64,000 nt of DNA from DATJLY01 sp035518375 (GTDB lineage: Bacteria; Pseudomonadota; Alphaproteobacteria; ATCC43930; CGMCC-115725): positions 19,206 through 83,205 of the forward strand of contig DATIXQ010000123.1 in NCBI GenBank assembly GCA_035518375.1, in the 5' to 3' direction. Of this stretch, positions 43,911 through 54,035 are shown piece after piece. A program made the translations under genes and the position numbers. The notes beneath the pieces were generated by a model that worked only from the letters and a program-made list of their open reading frames with translations, had not been told where the DNA came from and did no database searches. Position 1 is the stretch's first letter. The number at the start of each line of letters is the position of its first letter.

Positions 43911-44861
43911 ATGGCAGAGTTCCGCGGACGCGTTTATGACACCATCATCGAAGCGATCGGGGCAACGCCGCTCGTGCGCCTCGCGCGCCTCATGGCGAAG
44001 CACGGCGTCAAGGCCGACATTCTCGGCAAGTGCGAGTTCTTCAACCCGCTGTCCTCGGTCAAGGACCGCATCGGCGCCGCGATGATCGAGGCGGCCGAGC
44101 GCGACGGACGCATCCGCCCCGGCCAAACCGTCCTGGTCGAGCCCACTTCGGGCAACACCGGCATCGCCTTGGCCTTCGTCGCGGCGGCCAAGGGTTATCG
44201 CCTCATTCTCACCATGCCCGACAGCATGTCGACGGAGCGGCGACGGATGCTCAAGCTCCTGGGCGCCGAGCTCGAGCTGACGCCCGCATCGCAAGGGATG
44301 CGCGGATCGATCGCCCGCGCGGAAGAGCTGCTGGCTTCGCTGCCCGACGCTTTCATGCCGCAGCAGTTCCAGAACCCGGCCAATCCCGAGGTGCACCGCC
44401 GCACCACGGCCGAGGAGATCTGGCGCGACACCGACGGCAAGGTCGATGTGGTGGTGAGCGGCATCGGCACGGGCGGCACGCTGACCGGCGTCGGCCAGGT
44501 GCTGAAGCCGCGCAAGCCGGGCCTCAGGATGATCGCGGTCGAGCCCGAGGACAGCGCCGTGCTCTCCGGCGGCCCGCCCGGCCCGCACAAGATCCAGGGG
44601 ATCGGTGCGGGGTTCATCCCGGCGATTCTCGATGTGACGCTGATCGACGAGACCGTGCGCATCGGCAATGAGAGCGCGCTCGCCTTGGCGCGCGAGGTGG
44701 CGCGGCTCGACGGCATCGCCTGCGGCATCTCCTCGGGCGCGGCCTTAGCCGCCGCGCTCGAAGTCGGCGCGCGCCGCGGCATGGAGGGCAAGACCATCGT
44801 CGTGGTGCTGCCCGACACGGCCGAGCGCTATCTCTCGACGGCTCTCTTCGACGGGATCTGA
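43911..44861 (+). CDS. cysK: Cysteine synthase A (O-acetylserine sulfhydrylase)
   Basis: A 316-residue PLP enzyme making L-cysteine from O-acetylserine and sulfide. The PLP lysine is Lys51 (NPLSSVKDRIG), the substrate loop is PTSGNTGIA (78-86), the phosphate loop is GIGTGGTLTGVG and the PLP-ring serine is in CGISSGAA. TAGGAG just upstream of ATG 43911 serves as ribosome site and contains the stop of the Rrf2 gene. It is followed 2 nt later by the MoeB/ThiF gene. Confidence 0.95.
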   Translation: MAEFRGRVYDTIIEAIGATPLVRLARLMAKHGVKADILGKCEFFNPLSSVKDRIGAAMIEAAERDGRIRPGQTVLVEPTSGNTGIALAFVAAAKGYRLILTMPDSMSTERRRMLKLLGAELELTPASQGMRGSIARAEELLASLPDAFMPQQFQNPANPEVHRRTTAEEIWRDTDGKVDVVVSGIGTGGTLTGVGQVLKPRKPGLRMIAVEPEDSAVLSGGPPGPHKIQGIGAGFIPAILDVTLIDETVRIGNESALALAREVARLDGIACGISSGAALAAALEVGARRGMEGKTIVVVLPDTAERYLSTALFDGI

Positions 44862-44863
44862 CC

Positions 44864-45631
44864 TTGGCCGAAGCGGCACTCACCGAGGCGCAGTTCGAGC
44901 GCTATGCCCGCCACCTCATCCTTGACGAGGTCGGCGAGGCAGGGCAGGCGCGCCTCATGGCCGCGCGGGTGCTCGTCGTCGGCGCAGGCGGCCTGGGTTC
45001 GCCGCTCCTTCTCTATCTTGCCGCGGCTGGGGTCGGCACGCTCGGCATCGTCGATGACGATACGGTCGACCTCTCGAACCTGCAGCGCCAGATCGTCCAC
45101 CCGACCGCGCGGATCGGCGTGGCGAAAGTCGAAAGCGCGCAGAAGACGCTTGCCGAGATCAATCCCGAGGTAAGGGTCCAAACGCACGCCGTGCGGCTCG
45201 ATGCGGGCAATGTCGAGGCGCTCGTCGGCGCCTACGACATCGTCGCCGACGGCAGCGACAATTTCGCGACGCGCTATCTCCTCAACGATGCGTGCCACCG
45301 CGTCGGCCGCACCCTCGTCGCCGCGGCGCTGTCGCCGTTCGAGGGGCAGCTCTCGACCTTCAAGTCGCACCTGGGCCCGCCGCACCCGTGCTACCGCTGT
45401 CTCTTCCCCGAGCCGCCGCCGGCCGGAGCGGTGCCGCGTTGCGAGGAGGCGGGCATCTTGGGCGCCGTCGCCGGCGTCGTCGGAACGCTCCAGGCCACCG
45501 AGGTGCTGAAGGAGCTCTTGGGCATCGGCGAGAGCCTTTCGGGCACGCTCCTCGTCTATGACGCGCTGCGCTCCGCCTTCCACCGCTTCAAGCTGCCGCG
45601 CGATCCCGCGTGCCCGACCTGCGGCGGGTGA
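44864..45631 (+). CDS. moeB: E1-like adenylyltransferase, MoeB/ThiF/HesA family
   Basis: A 255-residue enzyme that adenylates the C-terminal glycine of a ubiquitin-like sulfur carrier such as MoaD or ThiS. The ATP site is VVGAGGLGSPLLLYL (38-52) followed by DDDTVDLSNLQRQ with the conserved Asp/Asn/Arg. Zinc ligands are CYRC and the C-terminal CPTC. There is no rhodanese domain. The start is a TTG 2 nt after cysK. Location after cysteine synthase links it to sulfur transfer; MoeB versus ThiF cannot be separated with certainty. Confidence 0.87.
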   Translation: MAEAALTEAQFERYARHLILDEVGEAGQARLMAARVLVVGAGGLGSPLLLYLAAAGVGTLGIVDDDTVDLSNLQRQIVHPTARIGVAKVESAQKTLAEINPEVRVQTHAVRLDAGNVEALVGAYDIVADGSDNFATRYLLNDACHRVGRTLVAAALSPFEGQLSTFKSHLGPPHPCYRCLFPEPPPAGAVPRCEEAGILGAVAGVVGTLQATEVLKELLGIGESLSGTLLVYDALRSAFHRFKLPRDPACPTCGG

Positions 45632-46650
45632 TGCCCATGCTCCCCAAAACCCAGCGCCAGGTCGTCCTCAAGTCGCGGCCCAACGGCATTCCCGAGGCGC
45701 AGCATTTCGAGATCGTCACGGGCGCGGTGCCCGAGCCCGGCGAGCGCAGCTTCGTCGTGAAGAACAAATTTCTGTCGGTCGAGCCCGCCATGCGCGGCTG
45801 GGTCAATGCGGTGCAGAACTACTCGCGGCCCGTGGCGATCGGCGAGGTGATGCGCGCCTATACCGCGGGTGAGGTCGCGGCCTCGCGTCACTCCGCCTTC
45901 AAGGAAGGCGACAAGGTGATGGGCCAGTTCGGCTGGCAGGAATATGCTCTCTCGGACGGCGCGGGCGTGCGGCTCGTGCGCGAAACCGACCTGCCATTGT
46001 CGCTGTCGCTGGGCGTCCTTGGCCTCAATGGCCGCACCGCCTATTTCGGCCTTCTCGACTTGGGCGAGCCGCGCCCCAGCGATACAGTGGTGGTCTCGAC
46101 CGCGGCGGGATCGGTCGGCTCGGCGGTCGGCCAGATCGCCAAGATCATGGGCTGCCGCACCGTCGGCATCGCCGGCGGTACCGAGAAGGTCCGGCTCTGC
46201 CGCGAGCTCTTCGGCTACGACGCGGCGCTCGACTACAAGTCCGAGCGCGCGCTCGGCGCGGCGGTGGCGGCGGCCTGTCCCGGAGGCGTCAATATATACT
46301 ACGACAACACGTCGGGCGCGGTGAGCGATGCGGTATTGCCAAGCCTCGCGGTCGGCGCGCGGGTCGTCATCTGCGGCACGGCATCGGTCGCCTCGTGGGA
46401 TCCGCCGCCCATGGGCCCGCGCGTCGAGCGCCATCTCCTTGTGAAGCGCGCGCGCATGCAGGGCTTCGTCGCCTTCGACTTCGAGCATCGCACCGAGGAG
46501 GCCGTGGCTCGTCTTGCCGCCTGGGTGCGCGAGGGAAAGCTGCGCTACAGCGAGGACATTCTCGACGGCATCGAATCCTGTCCGGGCGCGATCGCCGGCC
46601 TTTATCGCGGCGAGAACCTGGGCAAGCGCATCATTCGCCTCCAAGCCTGA
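45631..46650 (+). CDS. NADP-dependent oxidoreductase, medium-chain (CurA/LTB4 dehydrogenase-like)
   Basis: A 339-residue zinc-free medium-chain reductase of the curcumin reductase/leukotriene B4 dehydrogenase group, which reduces carbon-carbon double bonds in enones with NADPH. Evidence: NRxVLKSRP-type start (RQVVLKSRPNGIPEAQHF), the PAMRGW box, and the dinucleotide motif STAAGSVGSAVGQIAKIMGC followed by GIAGG. IYYDNTSGAVSD is also typical. The start ATG overlaps the moeB stop (TGATG). The substrate is unknown. Confidence 0.9.
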   Translation: MPMLPKTQRQVVLKSRPNGIPEAQHFEIVTGAVPEPGERSFVVKNKFLSVEPAMRGWVNAVQNYSRPVAIGEVMRAYTAGEVAASRHSAFKEGDKVMGQFGWQEYALSDGAGVRLVRETDLPLSLSLGVLGLNGRTAYFGLLDLGEPRPSDTVVVSTAAGSVGSAVGQIAKIMGCRTVGIAGGTEKVRLCRELFGYDAALDYKSERALGAAVAAACPGGVNIYYDNTSGAVSDAVLPSLAVGARVVICGTASVASWDPPPMGPRVERHLLVKRARMQGFVAFDFEHRTEEAVARLAAWVREGKLRYSEDILDGIESCPGAIAGLYRGENLGKRIIRLQA

Positions 46651-46711
46651 CGCCGCCACTGGACTTGCCCGCGTTTGCGGAGAAGAATCCGGCATCTGGA
46701 GGAGAATGGCG

Positions 46712-48028
46712 ATGCTCACCCGGGAAGAGAACGAGCGCCTGACGCGTGTCGGCGCGGGAACGCCGATGGGCGAGACGATGCGGCGCTACTGGATGCCCGC
46801 GCTCATGTCGTGGGAGCTGCCCGAGCCCGATTGCGCGCCGGTGCGCGTGCGGCTCCTCGGCGAGAGCCTGGTCGCGTTCCGCCAGACCGACGGGCGCATC
46901 GGCATGCTCGATGAGTTCTGCCCGCATCGCCGCACGTCGCTGTGGCTTGGCCGCAACGAGGAGAACGGGCTGCGCTGCGTCTATCACGGCTGGAAGTTCG
47001 ATATCGAAGGGCGCTGCATCGACCAGATGAACGAGCCGCGCCAATTCTGCGACAAGGTCCGCACCACCGCCTATCCGACGCTCGAGCTGGGCGGCATCGT
47101 GTGGACCTATATGGGCCCCAAGGAGCGCCAGCCCGCGCCGCCCAATTTCGAGCTGATCCAGGTTCCCGAAAACCGCCGCGAGGTGAGCAAGGTCTGGCAG
47201 GCCTCAAACTGGCTCCAGGCGCTCGAAGGCGGCATCGACACCTCACACTTCACGATCCTGCACCGTGCCCTGAAGCGGAATCCGCTGCAGCCCGGCATCC
47301 CCGTCGACGCGCCGGGCGTACGCGGCGGCGCGCCGACGCTCGAGGTCGACGTGACCGACTATGGCTACCGCTATTTCGGCATCAGGCCGCTCGGCGCGGA
47401 CGAGCAATATGTGCGCGGCTATCACTTCGTCATGCCGTTCACGCAGCTCCGTCCGCCGGGACCCGATATGAAGCAAGTGCACGGGCACTTCTGGGTCCCG
47501 ATCGACGACGAGAACACCATGGTGTGGAACTTCTACTATTCATATGGCGACGAGCTGATCGATCGCCGTTCGGAGGATGGCGGCAACGGCTACGGCACGC
47601 ACGTCGATCCGAAGAACGACTTCCGGCCGATCCGCAACCGCGCCAACGACTGGCTCATCGACCGCAAGATGCAGAAGACGGAAACCTTCACCGGCATCGA
47701 CGGCATCAACCAGCAGGACCGGGCCATCCAGGAGAGCATGGGTCCGATCGTCGACCGCACGCGCGAGAATCTGGGCCCGGGCGACCGTGCCGTCGTGGCG
47801 ACCCGCCGCCTGCTGCTCGAGGCGGTGGACACGGTCGAGCGCGGCGGCGATCCGCGCGGGACTGGCCCCGAATATTACGAGGCGCGCGCGGCCGAGGCCG
47901 TTCTCTCGAAAAATGCCGACTGGCGGCGCGAACTCATTCCGCTCATGCATCCGCAGACGGGCGGCGGGAGCGCGCCCGTGCGGCGCATGCCCAAGAGCCT
48001 GGAGGCGGCGCTCGGCGACGACGACTGA
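46712..48028 (+). CDS. Rieske aromatic ring-hydroxylating oxygenase, large subunit, phthalate dioxygenase-like
   Basis: A 438-residue terminal oxygenase. The Rieske [2Fe-2S] ligands are Cys70 and His72 (EFCPHRRTS) and Cys89 and His92 (LRCVYHGWKF). Mononuclear iron ligands His179 and His184 lie in GGIDTSHFTILHR. Length and pattern match the phthalate 4,5-dioxygenase/aryl-ether demethylase group that works as a homo-oligomer with a separate reductase. No reductase is adjacent. GGAGGAG lies 7 nt before ATG 46712, which is preferred over ATG 46706. Confidence 0.9.
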   Translation: MLTREENERLTRVGAGTPMGETMRRYWMPALMSWELPEPDCAPVRVRLLGESLVAFRQTDGRIGMLDEFCPHRRTSLWLGRNEENGLRCVYHGWKFDIEGRCIDQMNEPRQFCDKVRTTAYPTLELGGIVWTYMGPKERQPAPPNFELIQVPENRREVSKVWQASNWLQALEGGIDTSHFTILHRALKRNPLQPGIPVDAPGVRGGAPTLEVDVTDYGYRYFGIRPLGADEQYVRGYHFVMPFTQLRPPGPDMKQVHGHFWVPIDDENTMVWNFYYSYGDELIDRRSEDGGNGYGTHVDPKNDFRPIRNRANDWLIDRKMQKTETFTGIDGINQQDRAIQESMGPIVDRTRENLGPGDRAVVATRRLLLEAVDTVERGGDPRGTGPEYYEARAAEAVLSKNADWRRELIPLMHPQTGGGSAPVRRMPKSLEAALGDDD

Positions 48029-48040
48029 GCCGCGCGATCT

Positions 48041-49018
48041 CTACGTGCCGGCGACGCGGTCGGGCGGACGGCGCCCGTCGGTAAAGCTTTTGATGTTGGC
48101 GATGACCTTCTCGCCCATGTCGATCCGGCCCTCGCGCGTGCCCGAGCCCATGTGCGGCGTCAGCACGACATTGTCGAGCCGCTTCAAACGTTGATCGACC
48201 GCGGGCTCGCGCTCGAACACGTCGAGTCCGGCCGCGGCGACCTCGCCTTTGGCCAGCATTTGCGCGAGCGCCGCTTCGTCGATGATGCCGCCGCGCGCGG
48301 TGTTGACGACAATCGCGTGCGCCGGCAGGAGCTTGAGCCGCCGCGCCGAGAGCAGGTGGTGTGTGTCGGGCGTGTAGGGACAGTTGACCGAGAGAATGTC
48401 GATCCGCGGCAGCATCCGGTCGAGGCTTCGCCAATAGGTCGCCTCAAGCGTACGCTCGAGCCCCGCGGCGATGCGGCGCCGGTTGTGATAGTGGATCTCC
48501 ATGCCGAAGCCGCGCGCCCGTTGCGCCACGGCCTGGCCGATCCGCCCCATGCCGATGATGCCGAGCCGCTTGCCGCCGAGGCGTGCGCCGAGCATGAAGG
48601 TAGGCGCCCAGGTTTTCCACTTGCCGCCGCGCACCAGGCGCTCGCCCTCCGCGAGCCGCCGGGCGGCCGCGAGGATGAGGGCCATCGTCATGTCGGCGGT
48701 GTCCTCGGTCAGGACGCCGGGCGTGTTGGTGACGACGATGCCCCGTGTCTCGGCCGCGGCAAGGTCGATGTGATCGATGCCGACGCCGAAATTGGCGATG
48801 AGCTTGAGGCGGGGGCCGGCGGCGGCGAGTAGGGATGCGTCGATCCGGTCGGTCACGGTCGGGACGAGGACGTCGGCCATGCCGACGGCCGCCACGAGTT
48901 TTTGCCGCGTCAGCGGCACGTCCTTCTCGTTGAGGCGTGCGTCGAACAGCTTGCGCATGCGCGCCTCGACCGGCTCGGGCAGCTTGCGGGTGACGACGAC
49001 GAGCGGCCGCTGCGGCAT
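48041..49018 (-). CDS. D-2-hydroxyacid dehydrogenase, glyoxylate/hydroxypyruvate reductase-like
   Basis: A 325-residue NAD(P)-dependent dehydrogenase. The Rossmann motif is GIIGMGRIGQAVAQ (about 152-165). The catalytic triad is Arg in VNTARGGIID, Glu in DVFEREP and His in LTPHMGSGT. The GVGIDHIDL box and overall spacing match glyoxylate reductase (GyaR/GhrB). It is convergent with the Rieske gene. The physiological 2-oxo acid is inferred only. Confidence 0.9.
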   Translation of the reverse strand: MPQRPLVVVTRKLPEPVEARMRKLFDARLNEKDVPLTRQKLVAAVGMADVLVPTVTDRIDASLLAAAGPRLKLIANFGVGIDHIDLAAAETRGIVVTNTPGVLTEDTADMTMALILAAARRLAEGERLVRGGKWKTWAPTFMLGARLGGKRLGIIGMGRIGQAVAQRARGFGMEIHYHNRRRIAAGLERTLEATYWRSLDRMLPRIDILSVNCPYTPDTHHLLSARRLKLLPAHAIVVNTARGGIIDEAALAQMLAKGEVAAAGLDVFEREPAVDQRLKRLDNVVLTPHMGSGTREGRIDMGEKVIANIKSFTDGRRPPDRVAGT

Positions 49019-49083
49019 GGCGCGCGCTTAGCAATGGCGCCATTGCCTGTCCAGCGCGGAGCCATCCCGAGTCGCTGTTGCGC

Positions 49084-49112
49084 TTGACCCGCGCGCGCGT
49101 GCCGGATTAGAG
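49084..49112 (+). promoter_or_regulatory. Candidate promoter of the SH3 protein gene
   Basis: TTGACC (49084-49089), 17 nt, TTAGAG (49107-49112), then 8 nt to the GTG start. The -10 match is weak, but the geometry again leaves almost no leader. Confidence 0.4.
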
Positions 49113-49120
49113 CATTCGGC

Positions 49121-49594
49121 GTGCGGTTCATCGTGGCTCTTCCCGTCGCCCTTCTTCTCGCCGCCGGTGCCGCGCGCGCCGCGGACGAGAAGCTGCCGCA
49201 TTTTGCCGCGCTGCGTGTCGACGAGGTCAATCTCCGCGCCGGGCCCGGCGATCGCTATCCGATCGAGTGGGTCTATCACCGCAAGGGCCTGCCGGTCGAG
49301 GTGACGGCCACGTTCGACGTCTGGCGCAAGGTGCACGACAGCGATGGCACCGAAGGCTGGGTGCATGAGCGCATGCTCTCGGCGACGCGCAGTATCGTCG
49401 TCGCCGGCGGCGAGCGGACGCTGCGCGCCGATCCGGCGCCGGGCGCAGCGCCGGTCGCGCGCGCGGAAGCGGGCGTCGTGGCCCGTCTTCTCGAATGCCG
49501 CTCATCGTGGTGCCGGGTCGAGACGCAGGGCATCAAAGGGTGGCTGCCGGAGAACGATGTGTGGGGCGTCGCGCCCGGCGAGACCGTGCAATAG
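49121..49594 (+). CDS. Secreted bacterial SH3-domain protein
   Basis: A 157-residue periplasmic protein. The signal peptide is FIVALPVALLLAAGAARAA. Two SH3b-like units follow: LRVDEVNLRAGPGDRYPI through DGTEGWVHERML, and a shorter ERTLRADPAPGA through GIKGWLPENDVWG. Such proteins are thought to bind peptidoglycan or other envelope partners. The start is GTG 49121, with no evident Shine-Dalgarno. It is convergent with the ParB-like gene, 6 nt apart. Confidence 0.85.
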   Translation: MRFIVALPVALLLAAGAARAADEKLPHFAALRVDEVNLRAGPGDRYPIEWVYHRKGLPVEVTATFDVWRKVHDSDGTEGWVHERMLSATRSIVVAGGERTLRADPAPGAAPVARAEAGVVARLLECRSSWCRVETQGIKGWLPENDVWGVAPGETVQ

Positions 49595-49600
49595 CGCCAA

Positions 49601-50218
49601 CTACGTCTCGACGGCGCCGCACCATCCGGGCAGGTAATCGGCGTCGCGGCCCTTCGCCAGCTCCAGCGCCTTCGCCAGGGCCGAGGCGAAATCGTCTTCG
49701 ATCCTTCTGCGCTTGATGTGGCGGCGCAGGAAATCGGCCCACACGAATTCCGCGAACGGCGTCACGTCCTTGGCATAGCCGCCGATGCGGCGGAGCTCTC
49801 CGGCGAGGCTGCGGAAAGGGTCGTCCTTGAGCTTCGTGATCGAGGGAGGAATGGCGTCGAAGCCGCGCCGCACGCCCTCGTCGTCATAGGGATGGCACCA
49901 GCCGTGATGGTCGAGCACGACCCAGAACGAGTCCTTATGAACCGCAGTGAGATCGGCGACCACATTGACGAGGACGTCCTTCACGCCTTCCTCATGCAAC
50001 GCGCGGACAAGATGGTGGTGATCGATGACGTAATGCCGGTCCTTCGGGCCCAGGATCACCGGGATCATGTGCCGGCCAAGGAAATCCGGCTTCGTTTTGC
50101 CGGCGCGGTGGCGCCATTCCTTGCGCTTTGCCGCGACCTCGCGGAATCCCACGGTGATCTGCGTCGGATGCAGGTCGGCGATGGCGACGGGCTCGAGCCT
50201 TGGTTCGCGCGTGCTCAT
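49601..50218 (-). CDS. ParB-like nuclease-domain protein (ParBc_2 type)
   Basis: A 205-residue cytoplasmic protein resembling the putative ParB-like nuclease family. It has the N-terminal block LHPTQITVGFREVAAKRKEW, a PVILGPKDRHYVIDHHHLVRAL core (the ParB-type Asp/His-His pattern) and DSFWVVLDHHGWCHPYD. It lacks the helix-turn-helix of true partitioning ParB and no parA or parS is nearby, so it is not a segregation protein. It starts 13 nt after the RMD1-like gene and is probably co-transcribed. Function unknown. Confidence 0.8.
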   Translation of the reverse strand: MSTREPRLEPVAIADLHPTQITVGFREVAAKRKEWRHRAGKTKPDFLGRHMIPVILGPKDRHYVIDHHHLVRALHEEGVKDVLVNVVADLTAVHKDSFWVVLDHHGWCHPYDDEGVRRGFDAIPPSITKLKDDPFRSLAGELRRIGGYAKDVTPFAEFVWADFLRRHIKRRRIEDDFASALAKALELAKGRDADYLPGWCGAVET

Positions 50219-50231
50219 CCTTCCCCCGGGA

Positions 50232-51047
50232 TCAGCGCCACAGCGCGGCGACCGACAGGATCAGTTCCGCGACGATGAGCGCCAGAATGTACCACTCGAC
50301 GCGCAGCGAACTGCGGTTCTGCAGGATACTAAGGAGCGTTTCCGCGGTGCGCGAGATCACGTCGAATTTGCGGTCGAGCGCGCGGTCGCGATCGCGCAGC
50401 TCGTACTCTTCGGCGAGCCGCATGTAAAGCCGCTCGAGCTCCGGGTGCTCCCACAAGAGCTCCGGTTTCTCGCCCGTCTCGACGCGCCCCACCATCTTGT
50501 GCTGCGTCGCGAGCACGTCGCCGATCTGGCGCAAGAGTTCGCGGCCGGAAGCGGTGCTGCTCCCCGTCAAGCGCAGCGAGGTGGTAAGCGGCTCGATCCG
50601 GTCGAAAATCCCGGCGACGCTTGCCTCGTAATGTGCCAGGACGAGGCTCTTGGCGAGTACGTCGGCGACAAGCTGCAGGCGTGCGATCGAGGCATCGTGC
50701 AGGAAGATCGTGCCCGCAAGATCGATCGGCTCCTCGGCGCTCGGCGCGATCTTCACCTGCGTCTCGTCCGTCTCACGGACGGGCAGCGGCTCTATCACGC
50801 AGGGAGCTATGCGTTCGAGGAAGGATGCCTCCTCGGTTGCCGATACGTTGACAAGCGCCGCAATGCCATAGCGGAACAGCACCGCGACGCCGTCGTCCGG
50901 AAGCCGCAGCGTCAGCGGCGAGGCCGACAGCGAATCCTTGCGCTCGAGCGCGCGCGTATCGAGCCGCTCGCCCAAGAGGAAAATCCGCACCTGGAGCGTG
51001 CGGGGCCGTGCTTCGTCTGCCATCGCGCCGCCGCGTCTGCCGTCCAT
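50232..51047 (-). CDS. RMD1/YagE-family (DUF155) membrane-tethered protein
   Basis: A 271-residue protein of the RMD1/Sad1-interacting DUF155 family, best known from mitochondrial proteins. Visible marks: GVAVLFRYGIAALVN, a conserved helical middle (LVLAHYEASVAGIFDRIEPL), LRQIGDVLATQHKMVGR, LWEHPELERLYMRLAEEYEL and a C-terminal membrane helix (WYILALIVAELILSVAAL). In eukaryotes relatives anchor mitochondrial ribosomes or respiratory assembly; the bacterial role is unknown. Either ATG 51047 or 51023 may start it. It lies downstream of katG beyond a terminator. Confidence 0.83.
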   Translation of the reverse strand: MDGRRGGAMADEARPRTLQVRIFLLGERLDTRALERKDSLSASPLTLRLPDDGVAVLFRYGIAALVNVSATEEASFLERIAPCVIEPLPVRETDETQVKIAPSAEEPIDLAGTIFLHDASIARLQLVADVLAKSLVLAHYEASVAGIFDRIEPLTTSLRLTGSSTASGRELLRQIGDVLATQHKMVGRVETGEKPELLWEHPELERLYMRLAEEYELRDRDRALDRKFDVISRTAETLLSILQNRSSLRVEWYILALIVAELILSVAALWR

Positions 51048-51109
51048 CCGAAATGATACCGGCGCCGCCCGCCGGCCGCTATCGGGCGCCTCAAGCGCTC
51101 AAGCACGAC

Positions 51110-51145
51110 TAAAAAAAGAAGCCCTCTCCCTTTGTGGGAGAGGGC
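51110..51145 (-). terminator. katG: Rho-independent terminator of katG
   Basis: On the minus strand, stem GCCCTCTCCC..GGGAGAGGGC (51121-51145) is followed by TTCTTTTTTTAG. It sits 63 nt past the katG stop and before the RMD1-like gene. The stem resembles the CCCTCTCCCC repeat family, suggesting that a repeat was used as terminator. Confidence 0.85.
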
Positions 51146-51207
51146 TGGATCAGAGTCTGGGCCGCTCTCGTTCCACTTGGGGAGAGCGACGCCATCAACC
51201 GCAGAGT

Positions 51208-53397
<2,190 letters not shown>

Positions 53398-53505
53398 GGT
53401 CGCTCCCTCACGTGAACTGGGTTCTTGCTTCATCGCCGCCGCATCACGCGATCGCTCGCGGAGCGGCGTGCCTTGGCGGTAAGGTTAATGAAGCTGACGA
53501 GCGGG

Positions 53506-53534
53506 ACTATGCCCGCGCCCGGGCGCCGAGTCAA
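53506..53534 (-). promoter_or_regulatory. katG: katG promoter
   Basis: The minus strand carries TTGACT (53529-53534), 17 nt, CATAGT (53506-53511), giving a start near 53499 and a leader of about 100 nt. The palindrome described next ends 5 nt upstream of the -35 box. Confidence 0.7.
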
Positions 53535-53539
53535 TCCAC

Positions 53540-53555
53540 TTTAGGAGATTTCTAA
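53540..53555 (-). promoter_or_regulatory. Irr-box (ICE)-like palindrome upstream of katG
   Basis: The minus strand reads TTAGAA-ATC-TCCTAAA, one mismatch from the TTAGAA-N3-TTCTAAA pattern reported for Irr-controlled genes. It overlaps the irr stop codon and abuts the katG -35 box. A related half-site TTCTAA overlaps the irr start codon (53985-53990). Confidence 0.5.
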
Positions 53556-53986
53556 TCTGTCTTGGGCGCCGGGTCCTGCCCAACCCGGACGATCACATCG
53601 ACGCGCCGGACGGCGGCGCCGGCGGGCAGCTTCGGCAGGCCGGAGACGCCGATCTGCTCCCCCGGGATGTCGTGGAGCCGGCCAGTGTCCTCGAAGAACA
53701 GATGGTGGTGGTCGCTGACATTGGTGTCGAAATAAGACCGGCCCGAATTCACCACCACCTCGCGCAAAAGCCCAGCGTCGATGAACTGGTGCAACGTGTT
53801 ATAGACGGTTGCGAGCGACACCGGGATCGATGCCGCCACCGCTTCGCCGTGGAGCTGCTCGGCCGTGACGTGGCGATCGCCTTTCTCGAACAGGAGACGC
53901 GCCAGTGCGAGGCGCTGCCGGGTTGGCCGCAGCTTGGCCACGCGCAGAAGGTCAAGGGCGCCTGAATAGGGGCGTGCCGTCGTCAT
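53552..53986 (-). CDS. irr: Fur-family regulator of the Irr type
   Basis: A 144-residue Fur-superfamily repressor. The DNA-binding domain is LRPTRQRLALARLLFEKGDRHVTAEQL through PVSLATVYNTLHQF. The dimer domain has YFDTNVSDHHHLFFED, in which the His93-95 triplet is the haem/metal site typical of alphaproteobacterial Irr, and the C-terminal CxxC zinc pairs of Fur/PerR are missing. Irr represses or activates genes according to haem and iron status. There is no Shine-Dalgarno; a promoter ends 7 nt before the ATG. It sits upstream of katG. Confidence 0.88.
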   Translation of the reverse strand: MTTARPYSGALDLLRVAKLRPTRQRLALARLLFEKGDRHVTAEQLHGEAVAASIPVSLATVYNTLHQFIDAGLLREVVVNSGRSYFDTNVSDHHHLFFEDTGRLHDIPGEQIGVSGLPKLPAGAAVRRVDVIVRVGQDPAPKTD

Positions 53987-53993
53987 TAGAACC

Positions 53994-54022
53994 AATATAG
54001 GGAGTTTTGCGCGCCGTGGCAA
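53994..54022 (-). promoter_or_regulatory. irr: irr promoter, leaderless geometry
   Basis: The minus strand carries TTGCCA (54017-54022), 17 nt, TATATT (53994-53999), then 7 nt to the irr ATG. The start region TTCTAATG contains an Irr half-site, so autoregulation at the transcription start is plausible. Confidence 0.65.
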
Positions 54023-54035
54023 AAGCCGCGAGGGC

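Noticed and set aside
49601..50218. Chromosome partition protein ParB
   Set aside because: No helix-turn-helix domain, no GxRRxxA-type motif, no parA neighbour and no parS-like palindrome nearby; only the nuclease-like core resembles ParB.
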